Origin: Zasmidium citrigriseum
Lineage: Eukaryota; Ascomycota; Dothideomycetes; Mycosphaerellales; Mycosphaerellaceae
NCBI GenBank assembly: GCA_002786025.1
Contig: NHNW01000043.1
Span: forward strand, 248,001 to 312,000
Length of the DNA: 64,000 bases
Direction: 5' to 3'
Of the stretch, positions 21,380 through 32,418 are shown piece by piece (the stretch's first letter is position 1; each line of letters opens with the position of its first letter). The notes below the pieces were generated by a model. The model did no database searches, was not told where the DNA came from, and worked only from the letters and a program-made list of their open reading frames with translations. The translations under genes were made by a program, and so were the position numbers.

Positions 21380-21934
21380 AGTCGCACGTTACGGTGGATC
21401 GTTGTTGCTCAAAGGTACTCGCGGGTGACATAAGAGCCAGCGGCGCGAACATTTATATGGGCTCCGGGGCGTGAGGCTGTAAATGTAGTGCAACGGCTGA
21501 AGAAGGCGCTGCGTTGAACACACACGTTCCGTGTATACAGATAGCAGCGTTGTACAGGTACCTGTACTTGTTGCGATAACGCCAATGGGAGAACCAATTG
21601 GCAAGTGCAATGCCACTTGAGCGACGAACCTTGAGCTCGGTCAGCTCGCGAGGCTAAAGCTGAGCAATGCCGTGCTGCACGATGTCGCTTGTGGCCTGTC
21701 GATCATAGCTTGGTGTGTACTCTTGGTGTTCAAAGCCGGCAAAGCTGGGTGATACTATGCGTGGCCATGCATGGTCGTTCCCGTCCGACCGTGGATCTGA
21801 TGCGGCTGAATTGACGTTGTTCGGAACTCATGCAAGGCTGTCGATCATGAAAAGGTCGCACAACCAGGTCAACTAAGTCCTCTTCGCCTGCGACAGCATT
21901 TTGCAATTGGCGAGGCAGGAGAAGGCGGTCGTTG
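21380..21934. other. Intergenic / promoter of the membrane-protein gene
   Basis: No gene was recognised between the membrane protein and the NTF2-like gene. A TATA-like element lies near the right start codon. Confidence 0.4.
21451..21457 (-). promoter_or_regulatory. TATA-like element
   Basis: The minus strand reads TATAAAT about 72 nt upstream of the membrane-protein start at 21379. Spacing fits a fungal core promoter; no transcript data are available. Confidence 0.3.
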
Positions 21935-22675
21935 TCACCAACAGAGCACGCCACAGCCATCCCCATCATGGTTGGTGCCGCCCGCCCTGATGGTCGTGAG
22001 CTTCGTGCACCACCACTGCCGATCCCATCTCTTCCACTTGAACATAACGACGCTCTCCCGACTCACACCTTTCGGGTTCCCTGTGATGGCCATCAAGAAC
22101 AAGACCTTTGCCCAGCCATGTCGCATGTCGATCTCGGTCGATACATTCTGTACTTCGAGATGGTACTCGGGATGGTTCCGACAGAACCACTTCTGAACGT
22201 TGATGAGCTCCTCATAGGTTGAGAGGGTGTCGCGATTGCTGAGGTCGGCGGTAAAGTTTGGGGCAACCCAGTTTGCAAAGGGGTCCTCGCTGCAAGTGCT
22301 GCTCGTCGGGGATAAAGCATCGTCCATGCATCCTTCTATTTTGACGTCGGGAGATGGTGCAGAGGTGGAAGAGGCAGGCGACGACACCGGGCTCGAGAGG
22401 GACGTCCAGTCTCGCTTGTTGACTTGGGACCAGAAATGGTTGCAGAGCTTCTCGAGGAGCTCTACCTCTTTTGCATTCTTGGCAGAGTGCTCACGGGTGG
22501 CCAATGGAGATGTAGGACTTGTGGCACCCTCTTCCGTTCCCCAGGAGCTGCCAAGAAGCGAGCGAAGTGACTGAGAAGGTTGCATGTCGAGCAGGTCTTC
22601 GATATCAGCGAATCTTCTCTCGGATGACTTTGCACGAGGCATCCCCGTTGAAATATATCGTCGACGTCGATTCAT
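21935..22675 (-). CDS. NTF2/SnoaL-like fold hypothetical protein
   Basis: The frame is open from 22909 but Met at 22675 (MNRRRRYISTGMPRAKS) is preferred because of its position and the protein-like sequence that follows; the product has 246 residues. After a basic and Ser-rich N-terminus, the C-terminal half has the pattern seen in many fungal NTF2-like proteins: an alpha helix LLEKLCNHFWSQVNKRDW, then YEELINVQKWFCRNHPEYHL, and strands HGWAKVLFLMAITG and RESVVMFKWKRWDRQWWC. The fold call is from this pattern, not from a recognised motif, and no catalytic role is implied. The region is flanked by the large membrane-protein gene and a 1.5-kb gap. Confidence 0.62.
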   Translation of the reverse strand: MNRRRRYISTGMPRAKSSERRFADIEDLLDMQPSQSLRSLLGSSWGTEEGATSPTSPLATREHSAKNAKEVELLEKLCNHFWSQVNKRDWTSLSSPVSSPASSTSAPSPDVKIEGCMDDALSPTSSTCSEDPFANWVAPNFTADLSNRDTLSTYEELINVQKWFCRNHPEYHLEVQNVSTEIDMRHGWAKVLFLMAITGNPKGVSRESVVMFKWKRWDRQWWCTKLTTIRAGGTNHDGDGCGVLCW

Positions 22676-24187
22676 GATCGTAGACGGCGACCTCCGTTCG
22701 CCGTCAATTAGCGATTTACAAAGCCTATTGAGCGGCACAGTCGACGGTGGAAGCTGTGTATACACACGAAATGGATCCCAGATCGGTGTAAAGGAGACCG
22801 GCGAAGTCGTCTCGTGGCCGAAGCTTGAAGCTTGAAGTGAAGCGGGATTGTCGAAGGATTCGAAGGAAGCTCGGCATCGAAGTGTGGAAGGATCGAGGTG
22901 GAAAGGCACTCTCTTGCTCCTTCCCAGATACCCAGAGATTCTACCATTCTAGGCCATTCTCGTCCGAGAGGGGTTTGGCCTGTATAAACTCGACCTTTCA
23001 TGGATTTCTGGAACAAATGATGAGCTCCAGGCAGCAAGATACTGGCAAAGACCTGAGACTAACATCAGCTGGCAATTCATCTAAAGTCATAAAGTGGAGA
23101 CGTACCCATTGGACATTCATCATGTTCAAGCAATGATGGCATGACGCCAGCTCGCCGCGATTGAGCTATTGGTTAAGGTTGAGGGAGAGTTCTTGCTTAA
23201 GCACGACTTACCATCGATAACCATACATGATTGGATAACGGTGAACGAATGCCGGCCTGTTCTTCTCGACTTTGGTAGAGCCAAGCCCAGGTGACTAAGT
23301 CCATCCAGTTAGCCATGCGAGTGCGAGTACTAGAACATACCTTGGCTCTGCTGAAGTTTGGATACCCTCAACCAGAACCTGTTCCTGCATGAGTCTAATC
23401 GAGGCCCTAGCATATGATCTCCTGCTGAAATCCATTGATCCTCCGAGAGTAAACGTAAGCAGTTATCAATGATCAACGCATGGTGGTGTGTGGTGTATTG
23501 GGGTTTCTTGCAGTACTTGATGGCCACATGGCCTAAGCTCTTAGCTTGTTCGCGGGATCTAGGGCATATGCCCCAATGCCACAGGAAGCAGGAGGATGGA
23601 GAATGCTTAGCAGTCTGAAGAAGCAATGAAAGGTGTGCCCAGCTCGCAGGCACATCGCCCCGAACTTCCTCCTACAGGGAAGTTCCGTGCGTGCAACGTG
23701 AAGGATTGAAGATCTTCGAGGGCATGGCGTGCCATGTTGCGAGTTATGATCCTTCACGCCAAGAACCCTCGACTGACAAAGATGCCAGTCGATGACTACT
23801 CACAAGTACCGTGTCGCATGTCTTGCAGTTTGTGGGCGGTCCGGGCCTTGATTGGAGGTAACGTTACTCCGCGTAGTGGCCCTATACCTCTGTAGTGGCA
23901 TTTACAGAGCGCATGGCCAACACATGGTTAAATATCCGCCTGTGCTGTCTCATGCGGCCTTGGGTGCGGCAGGCAACAGCATTGTGCCTGCCTCCACCTC
24001 GTAGCATGATCATCTTCTGCATCAATAGTTCCTCAACAAGAACCTGCGAGTTGCGGTCCATTTGGCCAGCCAGCCTTGAACCTCTTATAGTGCCATTTCG
24101 ACTTCCGCAATGTCACTTCGTCCATTTTAAGGTAACATGTCTGGTTGACGTGACTTTGGCGAACATCAATGCCCGTACCAATGATGT
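22676..24187. other. Gene-poor stretch downstream of HET-domain gene
   Basis: About 1.5 kb with no convincing gene. Frames such as 23330-23653 and 23895-24191 have low-quality composition. No terminal repeats or transposase-like sequence were recognised. Confidence 0.45.
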
Positions 24188-25954
24188 TTAGTATCCCCTC
24201 GGCTTGCGAAGTCGTTCAGTGTGAAACTCTTCATACCAATCCGCATGGTTGTCCTCCATGTCCCTCGCAGACCCTTCCCATACAATATTGGCAGCACATC
24301 GAGGATCGGAGACCGGGCATGTCGCCACTCGACGAAAGCAAGCCTTCAGGTCGGACTGCTCACGGCCAAGGGCCGTGAATTCGCGCTCGCCGACTGCCAA
24401 TTGACGCTTACCATCCTTTAGGTCTTGCCCGACAAGTACAATCTTGTCTTCCGCAGAAAGGCTAAACTCCAGTTTTGCGTAAGACTGATTTGCCTTGTCA
24501 TAGGGGCGATAGTCGAGCAGAGCAGAGCCTCCGCCCGCGACGGGCACGAGGGCCTGTCCGACAATGTCGTAGTAGTCTGCGTGACTATGCCGAAGGACAA
24601 GCAGACCACGGACTTGTAACCGTTGGTCTCTAAAGACTCGTCTCTGGCCAGAGATGGCGATGACAACGTCTCCGGCCCTAGCGGCTGCACATAGTAATCC
24701 TACAAGTCGCCCCTTATACATCAACGGCTGTTGAGATGCCTGCAGCTCGGGCATTGTGGCAAGAATGCTCGCCAGCTGAGTGTTGTCGAGGTACAGGAAG
24801 CCGAGTAATGGAGTGGTCAGGCGCCCGCGAGAATCGGCTTCCAAACGGTCGATAAGCGTGAACACATCACCGTAACCGCAGATGTATCTGGACTCGACGT
24901 AGATTTTTGGTTCAACTGTGCTGGGCATAGACTCGATCGCAATTTGTCGTCGCTTGTCGACGAGGGCCATCATCTCTGCAGAGTCATGCGAAATCCAAAA
25001 GGCCCGGAGCATGCCCTCTAAGCCCTCGTCCTTTAGATATTCGGCAAGCTGCAACGCCAAATCGAAGACGCTCTTCGTGTAGTCTGGCGAGATAGGCTCG
25101 ACACCAGGAGGCCATTCGATCAGAGACAACAGGCCAAACAGTCTGTCCCGAGGATCAGAGCATTTCGAATCTTGGAATTCTTTGAACACATCTTCCAGAT
25201 TCCAGGTCCTAAGCTCCGAGCATGCGTTATGCGTCCACTCGTTCGGATTAAGCCAAAGGTCTCCAGTCCTTGGGACGTCGGATTTCGATCTCCCTGAAAG
25301 CCATGCCATCGAAGCCCAATCCAATCTATCTGATCCGCACAACATCTCAACGTTGTGCTTGGCTGCGAAAAGCTCCTGGACGATCCAGATTCTCCAAAAG
25401 TAAGGTCTGTCCGCGAACATGAACTGATAATAAGAGTTCCTGCCCTGTTCTTGGACCGCCATTTGGCTGGCAGTTTCTTCAAATAGACAGATACTGTCCT
25501 CATCGTGAGGTCCAACACAGGCGAGAACCAAGGAAGCCGCACTGTAGATGTCGAACATCATAGCCACTTGGACGCTCTTCTCATGCAGGTCCCCTTGGTT
25601 GATGCAGATGGAATCTATCCAAATGTAGGCATCCGAATGGTGGAGCCGAGCTTGCCAGAGGACGTAGTGGCAGTTTCTCCGAACACAGACAGATATATCG
25701 TCGACGATGATGTGTTCTGTGTCGTTCACATCGCCCCATGCGTATGACATGGCCATGTAGGACGGAGCATCTGAGAGGGACCAGATGGACATGCTGAGAC
25801 GGACTGGATCATCGCGTTTCCTCGAGCATGGCAAGAATCGTAACAATCTGATTTGATTGACTGGGTCCGAAAGAGGCGTGTGAAGCTTGTCGCTTCTAAG
25901 GGGTTCTTCGGTCTCCTCGAGACTGGTTCCCATCATGCCGCACCTGTTGCTCAA
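24188..25954 (-). CDS. HET-domain (heterokaryon incompatibility) protein
   Basis: A single exon of 588 residues. HET-domain proteins trigger incompatibility-associated cell death or related allorecognition responses in filamentous fungi. The domain occupies roughly residues 66-220. It shows the usual blocks: YMAMSYAWGD near residue 66, then YIWIDSICINQGDLHEKSVQV near 110-130, followed by the MFDIYSAASLVLACVGP stretch. A further block (DRPYFWRIWIVQELFAAK) matches the conserved WxRxWvvQEl element. The C-terminal part (residues about 380-588) lacks recognised repeats such as WD40, ankyrin or NACHT. The gene sits in a gene-poor region and is divergent from the glycine-zipper gene by 1.7 kb, a setting common for such genes. 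The HET call is firm; the recognition partner is unknown. Confidence 0.93.
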   Translation of the reverse strand: MSNRCGMMGTSLEETEEPLRSDKLHTPLSDPVNQIRLLRFLPCSRKRDDPVRLSMSIWSLSDAPSYMAMSYAWGDVNDTEHIIVDDISVCVRRNCHYVLWQARLHHSDAYIWIDSICINQGDLHEKSVQVAMMFDIYSAASLVLACVGPHDEDSICLFEETASQMAVQEQGRNSYYQFMFADRPYFWRIWIVQELFAAKHNVEMLCGSDRLDWASMAWLSGRSKSDVPRTGDLWLNPNEWTHNACSELRTWNLEDVFKEFQDSKCSDPRDRLFGLLSLIEWPPGVEPISPDYTKSVFDLALQLAEYLKDEGLEGMLRAFWISHDSAEMMALVDKRRQIAIESMPSTVEPKIYVESRYICGYGDVFTLIDRLEADSRGRLTTPLLGFLYLDNTQLASILATMPELQASQQPLMYKGRLVGLLCAAARAGDVVIAISGQRRVFRDQRLQVRGLLVLRHSHADYYDIVGQALVPVAGGGSALLDYRPYDKANQSYAKLEFSLSAEDKIVLVGQDLKDGKRQLAVGEREFTALGREQSDLKACFRRVATCPVSDPRCAANIVWEGSARDMEDNHADWYEEFHTERLRKPRGY

Positions 25955-26108
25955 TTGAGGAGCACTGAGAGAAGTAGATGGAAGGGGTTGCTGGTCGAGA
26001 GCTGAAGTCGAACTCGGCGGTTGCGTGCCCCTTCGACTGCGCCTTGCGAAAGGTCCAAGCCTGATTCATGCAGGGTGAATGTTAGGTAGTCGCAGCAATG
26101 CCTGGCTG

Positions 26109-26162
26109 GCGCTTACAAAGTCGTGCTGGATTGGCATTTCATTCTTGTGAACCAGTCGGTCA
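26109..26162 (+). repeat. Direct repeat, copy 1 (C-to-T decayed)
   Basis: This segment matches 26406-26460 about 300 bp downstream, on the same strand. Over the 43 aligned bases from the core GTCGTGCTGG there are 8 differences, 7 of them transitions. Six of these put T or A in copy 1 where copy 2 has C or G, which resembles RIP-style mutation. Confidence 0.6.
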
Positions 26163-26405
26163 CTCGTTCTCTGGACAGTGCCTCGCTCCAAGAGATCATC
26201 TAAAAACATTTCCTTGTTCTAGCTCATTTGGTCAGCACCGTTGGTATTCCTCTCATACTGAATGTATCCTAGCAATCTCCAACTTTATCGCAGAAGTTGC
26301 AGAATGCAAGAAGCCCTTCACGAGCTTGGCGTTATGCCATTGTTCGGGGAGAGCTGGTCTTCCAGTCCGACCAGTAGAAGATGTGTAGACTGCAGTTTAC
26401 CGGGA

Positions 26406-26460
26406 GCGCCTCCAAGAGTCGTGCTGGACCGGCATTTCGTCCTCGCGAACCAGTGGATCA
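26406..26460 (+). repeat. Direct repeat, copy 2
   Basis: The less mutated partner of the segment at 26109-26162. It is too short and isolated to identify a parent element. Confidence 0.6.
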
Positions 26461-27654
26461 GTATGCTTTCACCCAACACCGTATCCACTCGAGCGAACTG
26501 CTGCCGCCGTCTGTGAAAGATCCCCGTCGAACGTCTCCCTCATGCGTTTGGCATCGCATTCTTCTTCACCGCCCTCGAGTCCCGCGGGCGACAGTCAGGA
26601 GATGGGTCGAAGTGATGCAGTCGAGCAGCTGACAGCCACTGGCCGCGCTCCTCCACCCTCCCTCATTGTGCTGCAGTCCTCCCACGCCGGCTCACGAACT
26701 CACGTCTTTTCGCCGGCCGCTCAGCACGCGCTCTCCACGGGTTCTGCAGCACCAGGCCCTATAGGAGACATCGTCGCCCAATCGATCCAGAAACAGTCGA
26801 CCGTTATGCGCCTCTGTGCAGCGTGACGTCAGCGAACAGGGCAGCCAGCGCACACGGAGTTCCAGAATCGCCAGTGCAGTGAGTGTGAGTGAGGAGGAAG
26901 ATGTCGTGGCAGCGAATGAGTTGAAGGCCGGCTTTCGCGAAGTGAAGCGTCGACAACGGCGGCAGCGCTCATCGATCGTCGTCGTCGCCGGCATCCAGAC
27001 TCGCGCACAAGCACGTCTTCCTACAAAATCTTATGCACCCCGTCTGTCGCTCACTGCACCCTCTGCGCTTCATCTCCAGCAATCTCGACTGCGCGACTCA
27101 TTGCGCGCAGCAACACCAGCAGCAGCACTCACAGCCGGCGTGAGCTGCCCGCCTGATCTCGAGTGCGAGTGCGTGTGAGAGCGGAGAAAACGTGAGACCT
27201 CCTCGCCAGCGGCACCAAAGACGAGCTCCGCCTGGCGCCAGACGCTTCCACTCTTTTCGCGCGAACCTCCAGACCACGACAGCATCTCCAACATCGACAG
27301 GAAAGGCAAACAGAGCCAGAATCTTACCGGTTTCGTCGCTTCACTCGTCCTGGTCGCACCGCAGCAGGCCAAGGCATCCCAGCACAATCACCGCCCGCCA
27401 GCACAACCACACCACCATCTGACCAGCAAGACGCCGAAGAGTGGTGAGCGCTCGCCCCAGCCCCTCTCGCTGCTGCACCACATCGCCGCCCAATCTGCAC
27501 CGAAACACGTGCCCCGCAGACCTCTCAGCTCTCCCAGCGCCCCTCGGGCAGTGCAATCTGCGGCCACACGTCATTTCCCCCCAGCGCCCTCCGGCTTACT
27601 CCGCCCTCCCGCCACCAGGTTCCCTGAGACCTGGTGGGAGGCTGATCTCGTCGC

Positions 27655-29036
27655 ATGGAGGCCTTCGTCGAGAACGGACTCGAAGCCACCAACTACATCG
27701 TCGACAAGCATTTCGATAAAGGCTGGGACAAGTACCAGAAGTACGTCAACGGCAAGAAGGTCGACGAGTCCTATACGCCCTATCGCTCCAAGAGGCCCCC
27801 GCCCGACGCTGCCGCCAACGATCCGCCGAGCGAGACGTCGCCTTCCTCTGCGTCTAACAACCGCTTCGGAGACAGGACGTCCGCTACCTCCCGTGGTGTG
27901 CGGTCATCTGCCGAGTTTAGTGGCGGTGCTCCTCTGACCGGCGCTGTACCTCCCGTTGTTGCAGGTGCCGCCCTTGGTGCGACGACTTTTGCTGCACCAT
28001 ATCCAGGGTCGAGGACGAGCCGCAAGCATCGCAATCAGCTGCCCTCCCCCGAGCGCGATACACATAGACGAGACAGCATCCGCAGCCTCCAGCAAGAAAG
28101 CGCCACCAGCGACCGCATCCTTCGCGATTACGAAATCGAAGTCGACGACCCGTGTCGCAAGCCCGAATCCGTCCTGCCTGACCGAGATCTGAGACACCTG
28201 AAGACTTCTTCCACCACCAAGCGAGACAGTGTGATGGCGTCGGGATACAGAGACGACTACACCCAAGGCGGGTACGCCGCCGAGCGTCCACGCTCCCAGC
28301 CACCGCGTAGCCGATACTACGACGACGATGACAGCGACTACGACGAGCGAAGCGGTCGTCGATATGGAAAGGGCAATGGCCGTGGATATGAGGATGACCG
28401 CGACTATGATCGCGTGTACGAGGAGACGGAGCGGTATCGGGGCCCTGTAAGTGCAGGACCACTTGTTGTTCGTCAACATCCCAGTGTGTGCTTTCATCAT
28501 TTTCGCTGACTGTTTTCTAGCCCGCCAGCCGTCCATGGGATGGAAGTCGCAGGGAGAGCTACCGCTCTGGATACGACGAGCCTGGCTACGGCACAGTCGC
28601 TGCGTACCGACGATCAGACGGCGCACTTGACCGCCGCGAAGAATCGTATGTGAGCCGCAGGTCCAAGTCCCGCGGCCGTGATCGCGATGACAGGTCCTAC
28701 TCGCGCTCTCGCTCCAGGAGCCGATCTGAGGATCGTGAGCGTGGCGGTGGCATCAAGGAGAAGCTCGAGGATACGTTCGATGTCAGCGGCCGTGGTCTTG
28801 GTGTCGGTATTGCTGGAGCCGTTATTGGCGGTTTGGCAGGCCGAGAATTCGGAGGCAAGCAGCATCGCCAGCGCGACATCATGCTTGGAGCTCTTGTCGG
28901 TGGTCTTGGAGCCAATGTCGCTGAGAACAAATGGCGTGAGTGGAAGGGCCACAAGGAGGAGCGTCGACTCGACCGTGAAGAGTACGAAGCGTACGGCGGA
29001 AGGGACATCGGACGAAGCAGGAGCAACGTCAGATGA
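27655..29036 (+). CDS. Arg/Ser-rich glycine-zipper protein, hypothetical
   Basis: Exons 27655-28446 and 28521-29036 are joined by a 74-nt intron (GTAAGT donor, TTTCTAG acceptor) and give 435 residues. The N-terminus begins MEAFVENGLEATNYIVDKHF and continues with a charged linker. The middle is rich in RYYDDDD, SRRR and Arg/Ser pairs. Near the C-terminus a glycine-zipper hairpin is visible: GLGVGIAGAVIGGLAGREFG followed by RDIMLGALVGGLGANVAENKW, a pattern of the glycine-zipper 2TM class that inserts in or packs against membranes. Similar RS-rich glycine-zipper proteins occur widely in ascomycetes. Function is unknown. The start at 27655 is the first Met of the frame, with good local context. 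Confidence 0.75.
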
Positions 29037-29597
29037 TGAGGGAGAGGAAAGGAAAGTGCTCTTCGAGGCGTTCTCACTACAAACCCCAAGCAATTAACGA
29101 GATGATGAATGATGGGAGGAACCAGCGTAGAGTTGGGATATAATGCGGCGTTGCACTGACTAAAGAAGCGGATTGGTTTTGATGCATTGAATGCGAGTTC
29201 CTGTTCTTGTGTAGATGATCTCGACAGATACGCAAAAGTTCGATTTCACAGCTCGCCTCTACTTCAATCGTCCCTGCCCATTGAATGTGGTGAAGTGTGA
29301 TTCTCGAAGTTATGCGGGCGAGATTGCCGACGCCAGGGTCAAGTTGGTCCAAGTGCCACGGCTTCATGTGACGATCTCCGCCAACACATCCACCTCGACT
29401 CAACTCTCCCAAAACCTTCCTTTGCATTCTTCACCTACACTCCCTAAATCGACGCGGCATCCATTCGATACAGTCACCGCCTCACCAAAAGACCTCACTC
29501 AGCTTTTTACGACCTCTCCGAACGAACGTCGCCAGGGATAGGAGACCAACTCACCACCACCACCGCAACCGAGGCGGTCCCTCGCACCTCCACCACC
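29037..29597. other. Intergenic upstream of alkaline phosphatase
   Basis: No gene or clear phosphate-response element (for example CACGTG) was found between the glycine-zipper gene and the phosphatase. Confidence 0.4.
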
Positions 29598-31433
29598 ATG
29601 CCGTCCAACCAAGAACCCCTCCTCGCCCGCCCTGAATCGCAAAACTCCGGCGAGACCGCCACAGGCATCGAGGAAGAAGACGCCCTGCTGACCGGCCAGC
29701 GCACCAACAAACAAGCTCCCGCGAGCGCGAATAGGACTAGGCGATGGCGCGAGATAGGACTCTTCGTCTGGGCGCTGGTAGCGACAGCCGTGGTCGTCGT
29801 GCTGGCGGTGGTGTGGCAGCATAAACAACAAACAGGAGGCGGAGGGGATACAGATGATGGAGATGGCAAGGGCGTGAGCGGGAAGAAGAATCTCATCTTT
29901 ATGGTCTCGGATGGCATGGGACCGACGTCTTTGACGCTGGCGAGGAGTTGGAGGCAGTATACCGAGCAGCTACCCTGGGATCAGACGTTGCTTTTGGATG
30001 AGCACTTGATCGGACAGAGCAGGACGAGATCTACGAGTTCACTCGTCACGGACTCGGCGGCTGGGGCGACGGCGTTTAGTTGTGGGGAGAAGAGCTACAA
30101 TGGGGCGATTTCTGTCTTGCCGAACTTCGAGCCTTGTGGGAGTGTTATGGAAGCGGCGAAGAGGATGGGGTATACCACTGGACTTGTTGTGACCACGAGG
30201 ATCACGGATGCCACGCCGGCGGTGTTTGCGAGTCATGTGCGCAAGAGGGAGATGGAAGATGAGATTGCTTTGCAAATGGTTGGGGAGACGCATCCGCTGG
30301 GGAGGATGGTGGATCTTATGATGGGTGGTGGGAGGTGTCACTTCATTACGAACACGACTGAGGGAAGTTGTAGGGGAGATGGGACGGATGTTGCGAAGAT
30401 TGCGAAGGATAAGCATGGCTTCAAGCTGGTCAGTGACAGGAAGGATTTTGACAAGTTGGGCGCCAGCAACGACCTCCCACTGCTGGCTCTGCTCCCCATG
30501 GGCGACTTTCCGTACGAGATTGATCGCAGGTATCAAGAAGATGTCTATCCTTCGCTGGCGGAGATGACCAAGACGGCGCTCAAGATGCTCGCAGCGGCGA
30601 CGAAAGACAAGGACGAGGGCTTCTTCGTCATGATCGAGGGATCGAGGATTGATCATGCTGGACATGCCAATGATCCAGCTGCGCAAGTTCATGAAGTTTT
30701 GGCTTACGACCACGCAATGAAAGAGGTCCTCGACTTCATCGAGAAGAGCGATGTGCCGACCTTGATGGTCTCGACATCCGACCACGAAACCGGAGGCCTT
30801 GCTACCGCCCGCCAGCTCCACGAAGAATACCCAGACTACCTCTGGTACCCCGGCGTCCTGGCCAACACCTCCCACTCCGCCTCCTACCTTGCTCGCGAAT
30901 ACCACGACCACCTCAACACGGATGCCAAGATCCGCTCGAGCCTCTCGGACCCCAAGGATATCGACGCAGAAAGCGAAAACCTCAACGCCTGGCTCAAACA
31001 CCTCCTGAAAAAGAACCTCGGCATCCACGACCCATCCCTCGACGAAATCGAGTCCCTCGTCACCAAACCCGAGCGCTCAGCCTACACCTTCGCCGACATG
31101 ATCTCCCGCCGCGCACAAACAGGCTGGAGCACGCACGGCCACTCCGGCGCGGACGTCAACATCTACTCCTCCGACCCCAAAGCCGCCTCCGCGCTCGTCG
31201 GCAACCACGAGAACACCGAAGTGGGCGATTTCCTACGCTCCTACCTCGGTCTGGACGAGGAAGTCGAGAAAGTCACCGCGGAGCTGAAGAAGCATATGCA
31301 ATCTCTTGACGTGGAGCATGAGTCTTGGTTGGGGGGCGTGCCGGAGGAGGATGAGCGGTTGGACGGACAGGATCATTTGGATCATTATGCGGGGGATCAT
31401 AAGACGAAGAGGTGTAATATCTGTGGCGTTTAG
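29598..31433 (+). CDS. PHO8: Vacuolar membrane alkaline phosphatase (Pho8 type)
   Basis: A single exon of 611 residues. Pho8-type enzymes are type II membrane proteins of the vacuole that hydrolyse phosphomonoesters using two zincs and one magnesium. A short acidic cytosolic tail is followed by a transmembrane anchor around residues 53-73 (IGLFVWALVATAVVVVLAVV). The lumenal domain shows the metal-binding start NLIFMVSDGMGPTS and the nucleophile block VTDSAAGATAFSCG (Ser after Asp). The later metal ligands appear in EGSRIDHAGHAND and STSDHETGG. The C-terminal HGHSGADV block is also present. All expected motifs are intact, so it is likely active. In yeast the homologue matures by vacuolar proteolysis; this is inferred here. 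Pho8 orthology rests on the N-terminal anchor and family motifs. Confidence 0.93.
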   Translation: MPSNQEPLLARPESQNSGETATGIEEEDALLTGQRTNKQAPASANRTRRWREIGLFVWALVATAVVVVLAVVWQHKQQTGGGGDTDDGDGKGVSGKKNLIFMVSDGMGPTSLTLARSWRQYTEQLPWDQTLLLDEHLIGQSRTRSTSSLVTDSAAGATAFSCGEKSYNGAISVLPNFEPCGSVMEAAKRMGYTTGLVVTTRITDATPAVFASHVRKREMEDEIALQMVGETHPLGRMVDLMMGGGRCHFITNTTEGSCRGDGTDVAKIAKDKHGFKLVSDRKDFDKLGASNDLPLLALLPMGDFPYEIDRRYQEDVYPSLAEMTKTALKMLAAATKDKDEGFFVMIEGSRIDHAGHANDPAAQVHEVLAYDHAMKEVLDFIEKSDVPTLMVSTSDHETGGLATARQLHEEYPDYLWYPGVLANTSHSASYLAREYHDHLNTDAKIRSSLSDPKDIDAESENLNAWLKHLLKKNLGIHDPSLDEIESLVTKPERSAYTFADMISRRAQTGWSTHGHSGADVNIYSSDPKAASALVGNHENTEVGDFLRSYLGLDEEVEKVTAELKKHMQSLDVEHESWLGGVPEEDERLDGQDHLDHYAGDHKTKRCNICGV

Positions 31434-32418
31434 GAGGGCTATGTTATGCCGGGCGTGAAGGTTTTGGGGTTGGTGCTTTGGGATTGGATTTCGGAGGTGG
31501 GGAGTGTGGCGGATGCGAGGATGTTGTGAGTGAGGATGATACCTAGATTGAGTGATTGATGTGCATGGGGATGGCGTTTTGGAGGCATGGGATACCCCTA
31601 TTTTATCTGTTGTTAGAAAGAAGAACGAAAGCTCTTGGAAGGATTCTACCCGACCTTACTTCTCGTGTTCCTTGCTCTCATCCTCTTTGCCAATATGGCA
31701 ATGCTGCAGATATCACTCTCAATGTTGGGTCTACCCACAACCTGAGACGACATGTAAAAGGAAATACCGAAACCCATACCACCGGATCCCTCTCCTCATT
31801 CATGCCGCACGAGCCGACATCGCTTCGGTTCGGAAGAAATACCAAAAGTATGGTAAGTTGGCGGAGTTGGGTTGGGTTGGCGAGACCGAGTACCATTCGC
31901 TCGGTAGTGGTTGGAAGTGTGATTGGACTTCACCTCACGCATGTCGAAATGTACGCGAGGCGGCACAGCAGATGGAAAGGAGGGGAGGAACGAACATAAA
32001 GACTTGGTCTACTGCTGTCCAGTCCCTGTTTCCTACCCAAATATTCTTGGAGAACAGAGAGTAGCTTTTAAGCCTTCTCAAACACATACGTCGATTCGTT
32101 TCATTACTTCGTTAAAGATGCTGGTCGTTAGATCATATCATGCACCCTCTTGCCTCTCCCTTGCCAACCCCCAGAGCAGCGGAACGCTTTGCCCAACGCC
32201 AGGAGATGCGAATGATGATGCTGTTGAAAGATGCTCATATCCAGATTCGAACCCTTGATCCAACTCCACCGCTGAACACCCCTAGACCGAACAAGTCTTA
32301 GCAGCCCCAAGAAAGGTTGCCAGGCCGAATATTTACGAGTTCAGAGGTTTCCGGGCGTAGACCAGCCGTCTACCCACCATGTCAGCTGGTGTTCGAAGGA
32401 AGAAGATCAAGGATGAAC
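31434..32418. other. Convergent intergenic region
   Basis: About 1 kb between the 3' ends of the phosphatase and methyltransferase genes. Open frames such as 31552-32064 have no coding character. A weak tRNA-like B-box near 32245 was considered and rejected. Confidence 0.4.

Larger units (their letters stand above)
25955..27654. other. Gene-poor divergent region with a decayed direct repeat
   Basis: This 1.7-kb gap between the HET gene and the glycine-zipper gene contains no convincing coding frame. An approximate 54-bp direct repeat is listed separately. The right half (about 26.6-27.6 kb) is relatively GC-rich and may be the promoter and leader of the downstream gene. Confidence 0.5.

Noticed and set aside
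23330..24191. Frames in the gap beside the HET gene
   Set aside because: Considered as a possible transposon or effector remnant, but no repeats, signal peptide or conserved motif was found.
31552..32064. A 170-codon frame between phosphatase and methyltransferase
   Set aside because: Low-complexity composition and no recognisable protein features.
32230..32310. tRNA-like B-box GGTTCGAATC on the minus strand
   Set aside because: The T-stem does not pair, spacing to the A-box-like sequence is too short, and no anticodon stem forms.
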